DNA of 64,000 nucleotides from Peteryoungia algae (GCF_030369675.1 NZ_CP128477.1:3986501-4050500); one strand, 5' to 3'. Shown: positions 37,404 through 46,075, numbered from the stretch's first letter. Notes: generated from the letters alone by a model not told the origin. Program-made: numbers and translations.

Positions 37404-38747
37404 TCAGTATGGAATGTCGTTTTCGTCGCCCACTTCAACCTCCCGCACTACCTCTGGGAGATACTGAGACAGAGTCTCGCTGTCGGGCGCTTGCCATTCG
37501 CCTGACTTTTCCAGCTCCAGCATCCGCGAAAGGCGGCCTCTGGCTTCAAGGTAATCCTCGCCGGTCGTCGCGAACCATTCTCGGATGTATGCAAGTTTGG
37601 CAAAGCTCTCAGGCGACGCTTCGGCTGTCTTGTCCATGACGCCGAGGACCATGTCGACATTTTGGAAAGCGTCGAAGCATGTCGGCCACGGCCCCATGAA
37701 GTTTTTGAGGTCTCGCATGATTGTGGCAAGACGTCGGGTCGCCTTGCGTACGGACGGATCGTTGATCTTGTCCGCCAGCGTTGAGAGGTTATCCGCCATG
37801 TCATCGCCAGCAAAGGAATGATAGGCGCGCTCCAGCCATGGCAGAACCGGCGTCGTGTCGATCAGCAGGCGCTCGAACCGGTAGATGGGGTCCAGTTTTT
37901 CGACCGGGTAGAAATGACCGGTTACGCCCATCTCGATGATAGTCATGACGTCCACGACAAAGGGGTCGACCCAGAAGTAATCCCGTGCGGCCGGTACGGT
38001 GATAGGTTCAGGTTGACGGATGGCGGGATAGCGTCCCAGGCGCTGTGCTTCCGCTATCCAAGTGCTCGCCTCCCCCAGTGAGTGGAAACGACGTCCGCGG
38101 AAGACGCCGCAAACATCCCCGATCGTAACGATGCTGTAGCCGACGCCTGCACCGGAAATCTCGGTCAGCAGCGTAGTGAGCTTCTTCTGGCGTGAGGCCT
38201 GCGTTGTCGGTGGAACGCGGCGTGTTTCGCCTGCGTCCCACAAAGCCGTTCCCAGCCTTTCAAGCTGAAGAATACCCGCGGCCTGCCGATCAAACGTCGC
38301 GTCGAGGATGCGCACGAGCTGTTGCGTAGTCTTGGTCAACTTCTTGATTTTGGCATCGCGGCGCGGAGCGATGCCGTGGCGCACAAGGTGCCGGCCAACC
38401 GTGCTCTTCGATTGACCGGTTATCCGGGCCGCGTTTCGAACTGACGCCCGACCGAAGTCTTCCTCTGACATCTGGTACGCTGCCGGAGTCAGGAGAAAAG
38501 TGGACGCACGCTCTTCACGACTGCGCTTGGGCTGGTAGCGGGGTCGATTATACCGGTTTATCGTCCAACGCACGACGTCATTGATCAGGCTACGATCATC
38601 GCTACCGCGCGATCCTCGTTTCGCGCGCCAATTGCGCATGAAGTCTTCGCAGAAGCTGCGGAGCCGCTCTGCGTCCTTGCCGTGTTCGTTGACGAAGGGG
38701 TAGACCGCTTTGCGCAGCGCGTCGAATTCTTCCTGGTTGTCGCTCAA
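37404..38747 (-). CDS. Large uncharacterised protein with one helix-turn-helix (447 aa)
   Basis: Helical throughout. A helix-turn-helix lies around residues 103-125 (VRNAARITGQSKSTVGRHLVRHG), preceded by a basic region. A middle domain around residues 240-330 is hydrophobic in parts but has no membrane helix. I recognise no enzyme motif. It is flanked by AT-rich DNA on both sides, about 270 bp from the flagellin gene. It may be a replication or partition-type protein or a regulator of the element; this is an inference. Confidence 0.6.
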   Translation of the reverse strand: MSDNQEEFDALRKAVYPFVNEHGKDAERLRSFCEDFMRNWRAKRGSRGSDDRSLINDVVRWTINRYNRPRYQPKRSREERASTFLLTPAAYQMSEEDFGRASVRNAARITGQSKSTVGRHLVRHGIAPRRDAKIKKLTKTTQQLVRILDATFDRQAAGILQLERLGTALWDAGETRRVPPTTQASRQKKLTTLLTEISGAGVGYSIVTIGDVCGVFRGRRFHSLGEASTWIAEAQRLGRYPAIRQPEPITVPAARDYFWVDPFVVDVMTIIEMGVTGHFYPVEKLDPIYRFERLLIDTTPVLPWLERAYHSFAGDDMADNLSTLADKINDPSVRKATRRLATIMRDLKNFMGPWPTCFDAFQNVDMVLGVMDKTAEASPESFAKLAYIREWFATTGEDYLEARGRLSRMLELEKSGEWQAPDSETLSQYLPEVVREVEVGDENDIPY

Positions 38748-38915
38748 CTCTGTCGCCCGGTTACTAAATGACTCAACTAATCAATGCTGAGAGAAGGGTG
38801 CGCAGGAATCAAGCGGTCCGTAGCCAGTGACTTGACGCAGAATTTAAGTGGGCGTTAGCCAGACTCGTCAACAAAATTGTAGTAATCGGGCGGTATGCGA
38901 TGGAAGTTATGCATC

Positions 38916-39230
38916 ATGGAGTCGCACGTGGCCACCAATTGGAATAAAATTAACATACCTGAGAAATACATCAGCTGGATTTCTAACTCAGCGACGCTTG
39001 GCGGTATTATTCTTGGATTTATAAGTCTATTCGAGGCAAGAGCGGATCAGGATTCTCAGATTTGGGTGATGTTCTGTTTTTCTGTAGGCTATCTCAGCAC
39101 CGTAAAGCTTGTTGACGATGTAACTCAGAAAATTGGCCCTGCTTCCGGTGCGCGAGCAACCGTTATGAGCTATATGATTGTGTTGTTTTTGTTTTTTGCG
39201 GGTTTGGTGGCATATCTGTTTGCAAAGTAG
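38916..39230 (+). CDS. Small three-helix membrane protein (104 aa)
   Basis: The ATG at 38916 (MESHVATNWNKINIPEKY) opens a 104-residue protein with hydrophobic segments near residues 25-42, 47-63 and 83-102. It lies in AT-rich DNA and converges on the integrase gene with a gap of nine bases. No family recognised. The position next to the integrase and low GC suggest recently acquired cargo. Confidence 0.6.
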   Translation: MESHVATNWNKINIPEKYISWISNSATLGGIILGFISLFEARADQDSQIWVMFCFSVGYLSTVKLVDDVTQKIGPASGARATVMSYMIVLFLFFAGLVAYLFAK

Positions 39231-39239
39231 TTTAGCGAT

Positions 39240-40766
39240 TCAATCGCTTTCAGTATTGGAAGATTTTTCTGACCGAAGCCTTGAATACGTATCCAGTACT
39301 GCGTCCGTCCAAACCAGCATCGCCTTGCGCTTTAAATGCAGGTGTTGCGCGCCGCCGTAGGCGAGCCTCGTAATCCGCGCGATCCGCTGCTCCCGTGAAT
39401 CGTCGTCTTCGACGTCTAGCTTGTCGGTGCGTCTCATCTCGTGAGCAAGGACCACCGATGCGCCCCCCGGAATACCGGCCTGATCCAGTGTCTTGGTGAT
39501 GGTTGTCCGCAGATCGTGTGGTGTCCACCATTTTATGCCGTTCGCCGCGAACAGGTCTACCGCCGTCTTGCGCTTCTTCGTGAGCGTGTCTCTTGCGGCC
39601 AGCCGCTGGCAGACGGCAAGTGTAGACGATCGGTGGATATGGATGTCTTCCTCGCCTCGCTCAGAGGGGAAAAGCCATTGGCTGTCTGGCCTGTCCACGA
39701 GCGCGAACTTTGCGGCCATGTGCTGGGCAAGTCTTGGGGGAATGGGGAGGATGTGGGCGACGCCGGCCTTCATGATCCCTTCTCCCCATGCCGCCAGATA
39801 CCAGCCTTCATTTTCCGGGTCTGGAACGTAGTAGGCTTTGCGAATTGCCAAGGCGGCTCCCTGCCTCTGAGCCGTCAGGCATACCCAGTGGAAGGCGGCG
39901 GCAACACCGTCTCGAATTCCGTACTTGTGGTCATGCTTGGCGTCCATGCGCCCAGGCAGGCGTCTCGTCGTGTAGGTGTCAACGAGGACTAGCGTTTTCG
40001 CCAGCCCTTCTAGCCCCGGATTTCTGGTCCGGGGTTTCACCGTCCGCCCAACCGTTAAAAGTTTCCACCAAGGCTCAACCCGATCCAACCCCGACAGTCC
40101 GCCGTGGACGGACTGGCAGTGGCTGAGAATGGTACTGACGTTCGAAACCGCTTTTCCTGCGGGGGAGGGAGATGCATGCTTCTTCAGCATGGCGTCGCGA
40201 ATGCTCTCGATATCGGCGCGCTTGATATTGACGGCCGGCATGTCGAGGAGGTCTTTGAATTCGGGTTTCGCGAATGTCGAATTCAATGTGGAGATGGTCG
40301 TCGCTCTCCACGGCTTCGATGCGTTTTCCGCCGTCTTGTCCTCGATGGTCTTCTCGATACAACGACGTAAGGTCCACGTACCGGCCTTGGGGCGCATTTC
40401 TCGAATGATGTCATCGTGAGAGAGGCCAAGGTTGTTTTCGACGGCGTGGTGATGCTGCCGAAGGAATTCGTCAGCGTGGGCGTCTCCGCCGAAATCTATC
40501 TGGCGCTTCACCTTCTCGGCAAGTTCTCGCGCCGCCTTGATCGACGGGATGTACCAAGCTTCCCCTTCGTGCGCCCAGCCGAGAGTTTTGTTGATCCCCT
40601 TATATCGCAGAAAGAAGGCGACCTTCTCATTCTTGAGGCGGAGGGAGAGGCCGGTGCACTTCAGGTCCGTGATGTAATGGCTCCCCTTATGCCCTGGGCT
40701 TGCCTTCTTGAGGAAGTCGGCGAGGTGAGAGGGGCGAAGATCGGCTTTGTCGGAAATGGTGGCCAT
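39240..40766 (-). CDS. Tyrosine recombinase (integrase) of the tRNA-His element
   Basis: The 508-residue protein shows the catalytic set: Arg in LTAQRQGAAL (about residue 315), His/Arg in PHDLRTTITKTLDQAGIP (about 425), a further His in VVLAHEM, and Tyr in VLDTYSRLR near the C-terminus. The N-terminal domain (DLKCTGLSLRLKNEKVAFFLRYKG) looks like the arm-binding domain of P4-type integrases. The start is ATG 40766; the frame stays open for 46 further codons without a good start. It ends 61 bp after a convergent gene and begins 199 bp inside attR, the usual placing for a tRNA-targeting integrase. Confidence 0.92.
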   Translation of the reverse strand: MATISDKADLRPSHLADFLKKASPGHKGSHYITDLKCTGLSLRLKNEKVAFFLRYKGINKTLGWAHEGEAWYIPSIKAARELAEKVKRQIDFGGDAHADEFLRQHHHAVENNLGLSHDDIIREMRPKAGTWTLRRCIEKTIEDKTAENASKPWRATTISTLNSTFAKPEFKDLLDMPAVNIKRADIESIRDAMLKKHASPSPAGKAVSNVSTILSHCQSVHGGLSGLDRVEPWWKLLTVGRTVKPRTRNPGLEGLAKTLVLVDTYTTRRLPGRMDAKHDHKYGIRDGVAAAFHWVCLTAQRQGAALAIRKAYYVPDPENEGWYLAAWGEGIMKAGVAHILPIPPRLAQHMAAKFALVDRPDSQWLFPSERGEEDIHIHRSSTLAVCQRLAARDTLTKKRKTAVDLFAANGIKWWTPHDLRTTITKTLDQAGIPGGASVVLAHEMRRTDKLDVEDDDSREQRIARITRLAYGGAQHLHLKRKAMLVWTDAVLDTYSRLRSEKSSNTESD

Positions 40767-40964
40767 TGAAGTCGTTAGCTCGTTTCTGGAACACGTCTGG
40801 AACATCTTCCCCTGCGATTTGAGCTCTTTTAATAGGCGAGCGGCGGGGTGGTCGATGTCTTGAATTGACGGCAGATAACGAAAAATATATATGTATGTCA
40901 ACAAATTAGCGAGAAAATAAAAGACCTCAATATCGATCGGAATCTTGCGATAACGCTAGGCTTT

Positions 40965-41018
40965 AGGTTTGTGGCACCTGAGGTCGGAGGTTCAATTCCC
41001 CCCAACCGTACCATTTTT
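40965..41018. repeat. Right attachment site (attR)
   Basis: A perfect copy of the last 54 bases covering the tRNA-His 3' half plus five T. Upstream is element DNA (CGCTAGGCTTT), not the 5' half of a tRNA, so this copy is not a functional gene. Confidence 0.93.
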
Positions 41019-41232
41019 CCATTGTCCATACCGAAGACAGGCGTAACATCTCGTACCCGGGACATGGGTGGCGAGGTTTAGGTCGACGTCAGGTCTTTCC
41101 GGCGTCTCTGTTTGCGCCACCTTCGGTAGAATGCGACCAAAGCCGTTAACCCGACGGCGACAACTTCCGCAATCCAGGCTTTGCCTCTTCCCGAATCGAT
41201 GCTCTGACTGCCGCCTGCCCAACGGAGGTCTG

Positions 41233-41598
41233 ATGGAGCGTCGAGATTATGTGCGTCAGTCCTGCGGGTCGAACTCGCTGATCCTCCTGTTCGGCTGCTA
41301 TTTCTGCGGCTGGATCTGCGACTGGAGTCCAAGGGGCATAAGGCTGCTTCTCGCTGACGACCTCAGGCTCGATGCAGCCGAACATTTCATCATGTACAGC
41401 GACCGTTTCGATGTCCTGCACGCCGAAGTCGTCTGGCGCAGGGACGACCTTGTCGGCGCCCGCATCCACAATTGGCGAACGGCGGCAGCGCGCAATCTCC
41501 TCGGTCCACGCGTCTCTCACAGAACGCAAGCGGATGACGAGGCGGCCGGTCGGCGGTCTTCTCCCGCTGAAGCGAAAAACCCCGCCACGCTGCCGTGA
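41233..41598 (+). CDS. PilZ-domain protein (121 aa)
   Basis: The ATG at 41233 follows GGAGGTCTG. The protein starts MERRDYVRQS, containing RxxxR (R4, R8), and has the second c-di-GMP motif DWSPRG (D-x-S-x-x-G) about 20 residues on. The ending of the domain, EVVWRRDDLVGARI, is typical. PilZ proteins bind cyclic di-GMP and adjust motility, adhesion or polysaccharide synthesis. Frames on the opposite strand over this region have no ribosome-binding site. The last bases of the gene overlap the terminator of ilvE. It is the first host gene after attR. Confidence 0.78.
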   Translation: MERRDYVRQSCGSNSLILLFGCYFCGWICDWSPRGIRLLLADDLRLDAAEHFIMYSDRFDVLHAEVVWRRDDLVGARIHNWRTAAARNLLGPRVSHRTQADDEAAGRRSSPAEAKNPATLP

Positions 41599-41604
41599 CG
41601 GGGT
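41573..41604 (-). terminator. Rho-independent terminator of ilvE
   Basis: On the minus strand ACCCCGTCACG / CGTGGCGGGGT forms an 11-bp stem with one mismatch, loop GCAG, followed by TTTTT. It lies 28 bp after the ilvE stop and overlaps the last codons of the PilZ gene on the other strand. Confidence 0.8.
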
Positions 41605-41632
41605 CCCGAAGCCTTGGATCTCCGCTGGCCGC

Positions 41633-42736
41633 TCAGGCGCGGGCCACTTCCTTTACCCAGCCATGCGTGTCGGCAACAGAGCCGCGCTGGATGCCGGTCA
41701 GCTGGGTGCGCAGCTTTTCGGTTTCCATGCCGGTGCCGGCATTGCCGATGACGAATTCACCGCCGGGATGCCGTACGGTGCCGATTGCGGCCACAACAGC
41801 TGCCGTGCCGCAGGCAAAGGCCTCGCGCAGCTTGCCGCTCTTGGCATCGGCCGTCCATTCGTCGAAGGAATACGGGCGTTCGATGACATCAAGGCCATTG
41901 TCGCTTGCAAGCGTGATGATCGAATTGCGCGTGATGCCCGGCAGGATCGTGCCAGACAGGGGCGGTGTCACGACCGTGCCGTCATCCATGACGAAAAAGA
42001 CGTTCATGCCGCCGAGTTCCTCGATCCACTTGTGTTCGGCGGCGTCGAGGAAAACGACCTGGTCGCATCCGCGGCTCGCCGCTTCCTTCTGGGCAAGCAG
42101 GCTGGCTGCATAATTGCCGCCGCATTTGGCCGCTCCCGTGCCGCCCGGCGCCGCACGCGTATAGTGTTCGCTGACCCAGAGAGTGACCGGCTTGCTGCCA
42201 CCCTTGAAGTAAGGTCCGACCGGCGAGGCGATGACGCAGAAAATGTATTCGCGCGAGGGGCGAACGCCGAGAAAGGCTTCGCTCGCAAACATGAAGGGAC
42301 GCAGGTAAAGGCTGCCTTCGCCTTCCGGAACCCATTTGGCATCGATTTTCACCAGTTCCTCGACCGCCTTGAGGAAAAGCTCCTCCGGCACGTCGGGCAT
42401 CGCCATGCGCTCGGCCGACCTGTTGAAGCGACGGGCGTTTTCTTCGGGGCGGAAAAGCGTGATGCGCCCGTCCGCTCCCTTGTAGGCCTTCATGCCTTCG
42501 AAGATTTCCTGGGCGTAATGCAGTACGCTTGCGGCCGGATCGATCTGGAAAGGCTTGCGGGCTGAGACCTCCGGGCTGTGCCAGCCCTTGTCGACATGCC
42601 AATGCACCACCGCCATATGGTCGGTGAACAGCGTTCCGAAGCCCAGGTTTTCGAAAGCCGACAGCCGCTCGGCCTCCGGCATGGGCGAGGCATTCGGGAC
42701 GATCTGGAAGTCGAGGAGTGCGGTATTCGTGGTCAT
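41633..42736 (-). CDS. ilvE: Branched-chain amino-acid aminotransferase
   Basis: The 367-residue class IV PLP enzyme transfers amino groups in Leu, Ile and Val synthesis or breakdown. Family motifs are EGMKAYKGADGRITLFRPEEN near residue 80, and the PLP Lys lies in GAAKCGGNYAASLLAQ (about residue 200). The C-terminal SVADTHGWVKEVARA fits the long bacterial BCAT group. Transcription ends at a strong terminator. The start MTTNTALLDF aligns with the usual family start. Confidence 0.94.
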   Translation of the reverse strand: MTTNTALLDFQIVPNASPMPEAERLSAFENLGFGTLFTDHMAVVHWHVDKGWHSPEVSARKPFQIDPAASVLHYAQEIFEGMKAYKGADGRITLFRPEENARRFNRSAERMAMPDVPEELFLKAVEELVKIDAKWVPEGEGSLYLRPFMFASEAFLGVRPSREYIFCVIASPVGPYFKGGSKPVTLWVSEHYTRAAPGGTGAAKCGGNYAASLLAQKEAASRGCDQVVFLDAAEHKWIEELGGMNVFFVMDDGTVVTPPLSGTILPGITRNSIITLASDNGLDVIERPYSFDEWTADAKSGKLREAFACGTAAVVAAIGTVRHPGGEFVIGNAGTGMETEKLRTQLTGIQRGSVADTHGWVKEVARA

Positions 42737-42894
42737 GGAGAGCCTGTGCCTGAGCTGTTCACGGTTTCGCTGGCCGCGCTCGGATGGACGGCCGCGGCGC
42801 TCTCGTCGTTTGTGCGGTTTGATCGGGAATTGTCAACAGAAACCGTGCTTCTGCGATGCAGCAAAACGCTTGAGCCTCAAGGCCGGCAGGCTGT

Positions 42895-43500
42895 TCAGCC
42901 CGTGATGAGCCCGAACAGGAACCAAAGGCCGGCGAGTGAAATGGCGGCACCAAGCGCCTGGACCAGCCGCCCACCGCCCATCGGCTTGAGCGTGGCACCG
43001 ATCGTTATGCCGATGATGTGGATGACGCCGGTGGAGACGACGAAACCGACGGTGAACGCGGCGGGGTCGCTGGCCCGGGGGGCAAGGACGCCATGCGGAT
43101 AGCCATGTAAAAGGGCGAAGGCTGAAATCAACACCAGTGCGGCCCATTCGGGCGCCCGCCAGGCCGCAGCGATCGCGCCGCCGAGAACGATGACGGAAAC
43201 GGCAATCCCGTATTCAATCGGCTGGTCTGGCAGAACGCCGGTCATTCCGATGATCCCGCCGGCGCACATGATCATCGGGAAGGTTGCTGGCAGCGTCCAG
43301 ACCGAGCGCCCGCCCATTTGCGCACCCCAAAGGCCGACCGCCAGCATGGCAAGCAGATGGTCGAAACCGGCGAGCGGATGCCCGAAACCCGCACCGAAAC
43401 CTCCAAGCGGCCCGTCCATGACATGGGCACTGGCCGGCATGGCGGAGAAAAGCGCGAGCAGAAATGCAGGAAGTCCGAGACGGGCGAGGGGATGGCGCAT
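42895..43500 (-). CDS. HupE/UreJ-family membrane protein
   Basis: The 201-residue protein has a signal-like first helix (LPAFLLALFSAMPASAH), the metal-binding-type phrase GFGHPLAGFDHLLAMLAVGLWG with a conserved HPLxGxDH motif, and six or so helices in all. HupE/UreJ proteins move nickel or cobalt into the cell. No urease or hydrogenase gene is near, so the metal is unclear. ATG 43500 is chosen as the residue at which the signal peptide begins. Confidence 0.85.
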   Translation of the reverse strand: MRHPLARLGLPAFLLALFSAMPASAHVMDGPLGGFGAGFGHPLAGFDHLLAMLAVGLWGAQMGGRSVWTLPATFPMIMCAGGIIGMTGVLPDQPIEYGIAVSVIVLGGAIAAAWRAPEWAALVLISAFALLHGYPHGVLAPRASDPAAFTVGFVVSTGVIHIIGITIGATLKPMGGGRLVQALGAAISLAGLWFLFGLITG

Positions 43501-43593
43501 GGGAATATCCAATGGTGATGCGATTGTGCAGTCTATCCGCGCCGATCGCGGCAGAAAAGCGCCGCAGCCCGGAGGATGGTCCCCTGATGTGCA

Positions 43594-44475
43594 TCAGCCA
43601 AAGATCGCCCGATCCTGTTCCACAGCATCCTGCAGAAATTGCACGACCGCTCGAACCCGCACAAGTTCGCGGGCGCTTTCGTGGAATGTCGTCCAGTAGG
43701 CGCGCCGGATTGTGATGTCTGGCATCACCCGCACGAGGCTATCGTGCTGGCGCGCGATATAGCTGTGAAGGATGCCGATGCCGGCCCCGGCCAGCACCGC
43801 TTCGGTCTGGCCGATCGCCGAGGAAATCTCGAAGCCTGCATTCCAGTCGCGCATCACCTCGCCGGTGAAGTTGAGCGACGGGGTAAAGATCAGGTCCTCG
43901 ACATAACCGATCCGGCGGTGTGCCTTCAGCGCCTCCGGGCTTGCTGGAAGCCCGTTCGTTTCGGCATAGGATTTCGAGGCATAGAGCCCGAGCGTGTAAT
44001 CGACGAGTTTCGACGAGACGAGCCGTCCCTGCTCCGGACGTTCCAGTGTCACCGCGATATCGGCCTCTCGCTGCGACAGCGAAAAGGAACGCGGCACCGG
44101 CACGAGCTGGATCTTGAGTTCCGGATGCCGCTCGATCAACGCCCCAAGGCGCGAGGCAAGAAAAAAGACACCGAAACCATCGGGTGCGCCGATGCGCACA
44201 GTGCCCGCCACTTGCGTATCGGTTCGCCCCAGCCGGGCCTGCACCTCCAGCATTTCCGTTTCCATGCGCTCGGCGGAAGAAAGAAAAGCCTCGCCCTCGG
44301 CGGTCAGCTCGCAGCCATTGGTGCGGCGGATGAAGAGCCGTGTCTTCAAGGCTGTTTCCAGCGCCGTCAGGCGGCGCGAGAGCGTGGCATGATTGAGCCC
44401 CAGACGGCGCGAGGCGGCCAGGATCTGGCCGGTTCGCGCGACGGCCAGAAAGATGCGAACGTCATCCCAGTTCAT
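43594..44475 (-). CDS. LysR-family transcriptional regulator
   Basis: The 293-residue protein has an HTH at about residues 5-62 (GQILAASRRLGLNHATLSRRLTALE followed by TRLFIRR) and an effector domain beginning VAGTVRIGAPDGFG. It lies 33 bp downstream of the Rrf2-type gene on the same strand and may be cotranscribed with it. A related LysR often faces mmsA in rhizobia, and here mmsA is 1.6 kb away with two genes between. Confidence 0.9.
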   Translation of the reverse strand: MNWDDVRIFLAVARTGQILAASRRLGLNHATLSRRLTALETALKTRLFIRRTNGCELTAEGEAFLSSAERMETEMLEVQARLGRTDTQVAGTVRIGAPDGFGVFFLASRLGALIERHPELKIQLVPVPRSFSLSQREADIAVTLERPEQGRLVSSKLVDYTLGLYASKSYAETNGLPASPEALKAHRRIGYVEDLIFTPSLNFTGEVMRDWNAGFEISSAIGQTEAVLAGAGIGILHSYIARQHDSLVRVMPDITIRRAYWTTFHESARELVRVRAVVQFLQDAVEQDRAIFG

Positions 44476-44508
44476 GGCAAGGCATCCTCAATTGCAAGGG
44501 GCCGGGCA

Positions 44509-44970
44509 TCAGATGTCGAAATCCTGCATGCCACTGCCCAGACCGAGCATCTCCAATCGCTTGTCGAAGTCGCCGGCGATATCCGAGAGCTTCAGTGTCG
44601 CGAAACGCGAGAGCAGCACGGCCTCCGCCTCCCGTCGCGCATCTTCCAGTGCCTCGTTGACCGAGATCTCGACGAGGCAGCCCGCATGGTCGGATGCGCT
44701 GACGAGACAGAAGAGTTCCGGCCGCTCAAGCGCCTCGTAGACATCAAGCAGGCTGATCTGATCCAGGCTCCTGGTGAGTTTCCATCCGCCGCCATGCCCC
44801 TTCTCGGATTGCACATAGCCGCGCTCGCGCAAGCCCGCCATCGTCCGACGCACGACGACGGGATTGGTGTTGAGCATCCGGGCGATCACCTCGGAGGTCG
44901 CCGCTTCCTTCCGGCGCCCGAGATGGATCAGCACATGCAGCATACGGGAAAGGCGGCTATCCCCGCGCAT
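44509..44970 (-). CDS. Rrf2-family transcriptional regulator
   Basis: The 153-residue protein has a winged HTH (MLHVLIHLGRRKEAATSEVIARML, then NPVVVRRTMAGLRERGYV). Cys residues occur in ELFCLVSASDHAGCLVEI, two rather than the three that hold a [2Fe-2S] cluster, so it probably senses something other than a cluster, for instance a thiol oxidant. ATG 44970 is used because GGAGGA lies six bases upstream. It is divergent from a thioredoxin-reductase-like gene. Confidence 0.87.
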   Translation of the reverse strand: MRGDSRLSRMLHVLIHLGRRKEAATSEVIARMLNTNPVVVRRTMAGLRERGYVQSEKGHGGGWKLTRSLDQISLLDVYEALERPELFCLVSASDHAGCLVEISVNEALEDARREAEAVLLSRFATLKLSDIAGDFDKRLEMLGLGSGMQDFDI

Positions 44971-45055
44971 CGGCATTCCTCCATTGGGACATGATCCGTA
45001 GCGCAGCACGCGTCATGCAACAAGTCGAGTGGCATGACTTGACGCCGCGCTTCAC

Positions 45056-45089
45056 GTAACTTAACAAGATACATAACATTAAAAGTTAC
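45056..45089. promoter_or_regulatory. Inverted repeat GTAACTT / AAGTTAC in the Rrf2/reductase gap
   Basis: Two 7-bp arms (45056-45062, 45083-45089) with a 20-bp AT-rich spacer lie just before the reductase gene, in the spacer shared with the Rrf2 gene. Probably the binding site of the divergent regulator. Confidence 0.45.
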
Positions 45090-45101
45090 ATGAGGTCTCG
45101 C

Positions 45102-46007
45102 ATGAAGTACGATGCTGTCGTCGTGGGTGGAAGTTTCGCCGGTCTCTCGGCTGTCATGCAGCTCACCCGCGCCCGCCGCAAGGTTCTGCTGATCGATGCG
45201 GCGCTCCCGCGCAATCGCTTTGCGCAAGCCTCGCATGGCTTCCTCGGACAGGACGGAGTGGCGCCATCAGAAATCCGCCGCCGGGCTCTGGAGCAGCTTG
45301 CCCGCTATCCGAACTTTGCCCTTTTGGAAGGGGAGGCGCAGCGTGCCGAGCGCTCCCTCGGCGGGTTCAGGGTCGAAATGGCTGACGGCCGTGTCGCCGA
45401 GGCGCAGGTCCTCGTGCTCGCCCTTGGCGTCACCGATACCCTGCCGTCGATCCCGGGACTTGCCGAGCGCTGGGGCCGCACGGTCCTCCATTGCCCCTAT
45501 TGCCATGGCTACGAAATCGGCGGGCGCGCGATCGGCATCCTTGCCTCGTCACCGCTCGCGGCCCATCAGGGCGGGCTTCTGCCGGATTGGGGCCCGACCA
45601 CCATGTTCGTTGAGCCCGGCGTCACGTTCGACGAAGAGCAGCAGGCCATGCTGGTCGCCCGTGGCGTCACGATGGAGACGGAACGCGTGGTTGAACTGGT
45701 CGGCGAGGGACAGGGGCTGGAAGCCGTACGGCTGGCGGACGGCCGGATCGTGGAAGTGCATGCCCTCTTCGCCCAATCGAAAGTGTCCATCGCCTCGCCG
45801 CTGGCATCCCAACTCGACCTGGAACTGGAGGAGGGGCCCCAAGGCTTTCATATCAAGGTCGAGATGGGCTGCACCAGCATGGCGGGCGTTTTCGCCGCCG
45901 GCGACGCGGCAACTCCCATGCACAATGCCACGCTCGCCAGCGCGTCCGGCGTCATGGCTGGGGTTTCCGCCCATCGCGCATTGATGGAGGCGTCCCTGTG
46001 GGCGTGA
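45102..46007 (+). CDS. Thioredoxin-reductase-like FAD oxidoreductase
   Basis: The 301-residue flavoprotein begins KYDAVVVGGSFAGLSAVM (FAD fold), has a redox motif CPYCHGYE (C-x-x-C) near residue 133, and ends with GVFAAGDAATPMHNATLASASG. It belongs to the small, class II pyridine-nucleotide disulphide reductases. It is divergent from an Rrf2-type gene with a palindromic site between them, a typical regulator-target pair for thiol or redox stress. ATG 45102 follows GAGGT; a start four codons upstream is less likely. Confidence 0.87.
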   Translation: MKYDAVVVGGSFAGLSAVMQLTRARRKVLLIDAALPRNRFAQASHGFLGQDGVAPSEIRRRALEQLARYPNFALLEGEAQRAERSLGGFRVEMADGRVAEAQVLVLALGVTDTLPSIPGLAERWGRTVLHCPYCHGYEIGGRAIGILASSPLAAHQGGLLPDWGPTTMFVEPGVTFDEEQQAMLVARGVTMETERVVELVGEGQGLEAVRLADGRIVEVHALFAQSKVSIASPLASQLDLELEEGPQGFHIKVEMGCTSMAGVFAAGDAATPMHNATLASASGVMAGVSAHRALMEASLWA

Positions 46008-46057
46008 AATCGACCGATTGCTTTAATCTGCGCACAACGGATGCGGAAATCATCGCG

Positions 46058-46075
46058 TTGATTTGTGAAAATCAA
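46058..46075. promoter_or_regulatory. 18-bp palindrome before mmsA
   Basis: TTGATTT-GTGA-AAATCAA is perfect over 18 bp and is preceded and followed by CGC and GCG, so it extends in part to 26 bp. It lies 39 bp upstream of the mmsA ATG, where a repressor would block transcription. The regulator is not identified. Confidence 0.55.

Larger units (their letters stand above)
25777..41018. mobile_element. 15.2-kb integrative and mobilisable element in tRNA-His
   Basis: The element is bounded by a perfect 54-bp direct repeat (25777-25830 and 40965-41018) matching the 3' end of tRNA-His. A tyrosine recombinase gene lies next to the right copy. The contents are a nuclease-like gene, a MobV relaxase/TraY operon, a run of very small genes, a LuxR-type regulator, a flagellin gene, an HTH gene and a small membrane protein. 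Stretches near 26-27.3, 37.2-37.4 and 38.8-39.2 kb are visibly AT-richer than the chromosome. No VirB4, VirD4 or excisionase homologue is seen, so transfer would rely on a helper element. Confidence 0.9.

Noticed and set aside
41146..41529. Leftward reading frames opposite the PilZ gene
   Set aside because: They need TTG starts without ribosome-binding sites, while the rightward frame has GGAGG and clear PilZ motifs.
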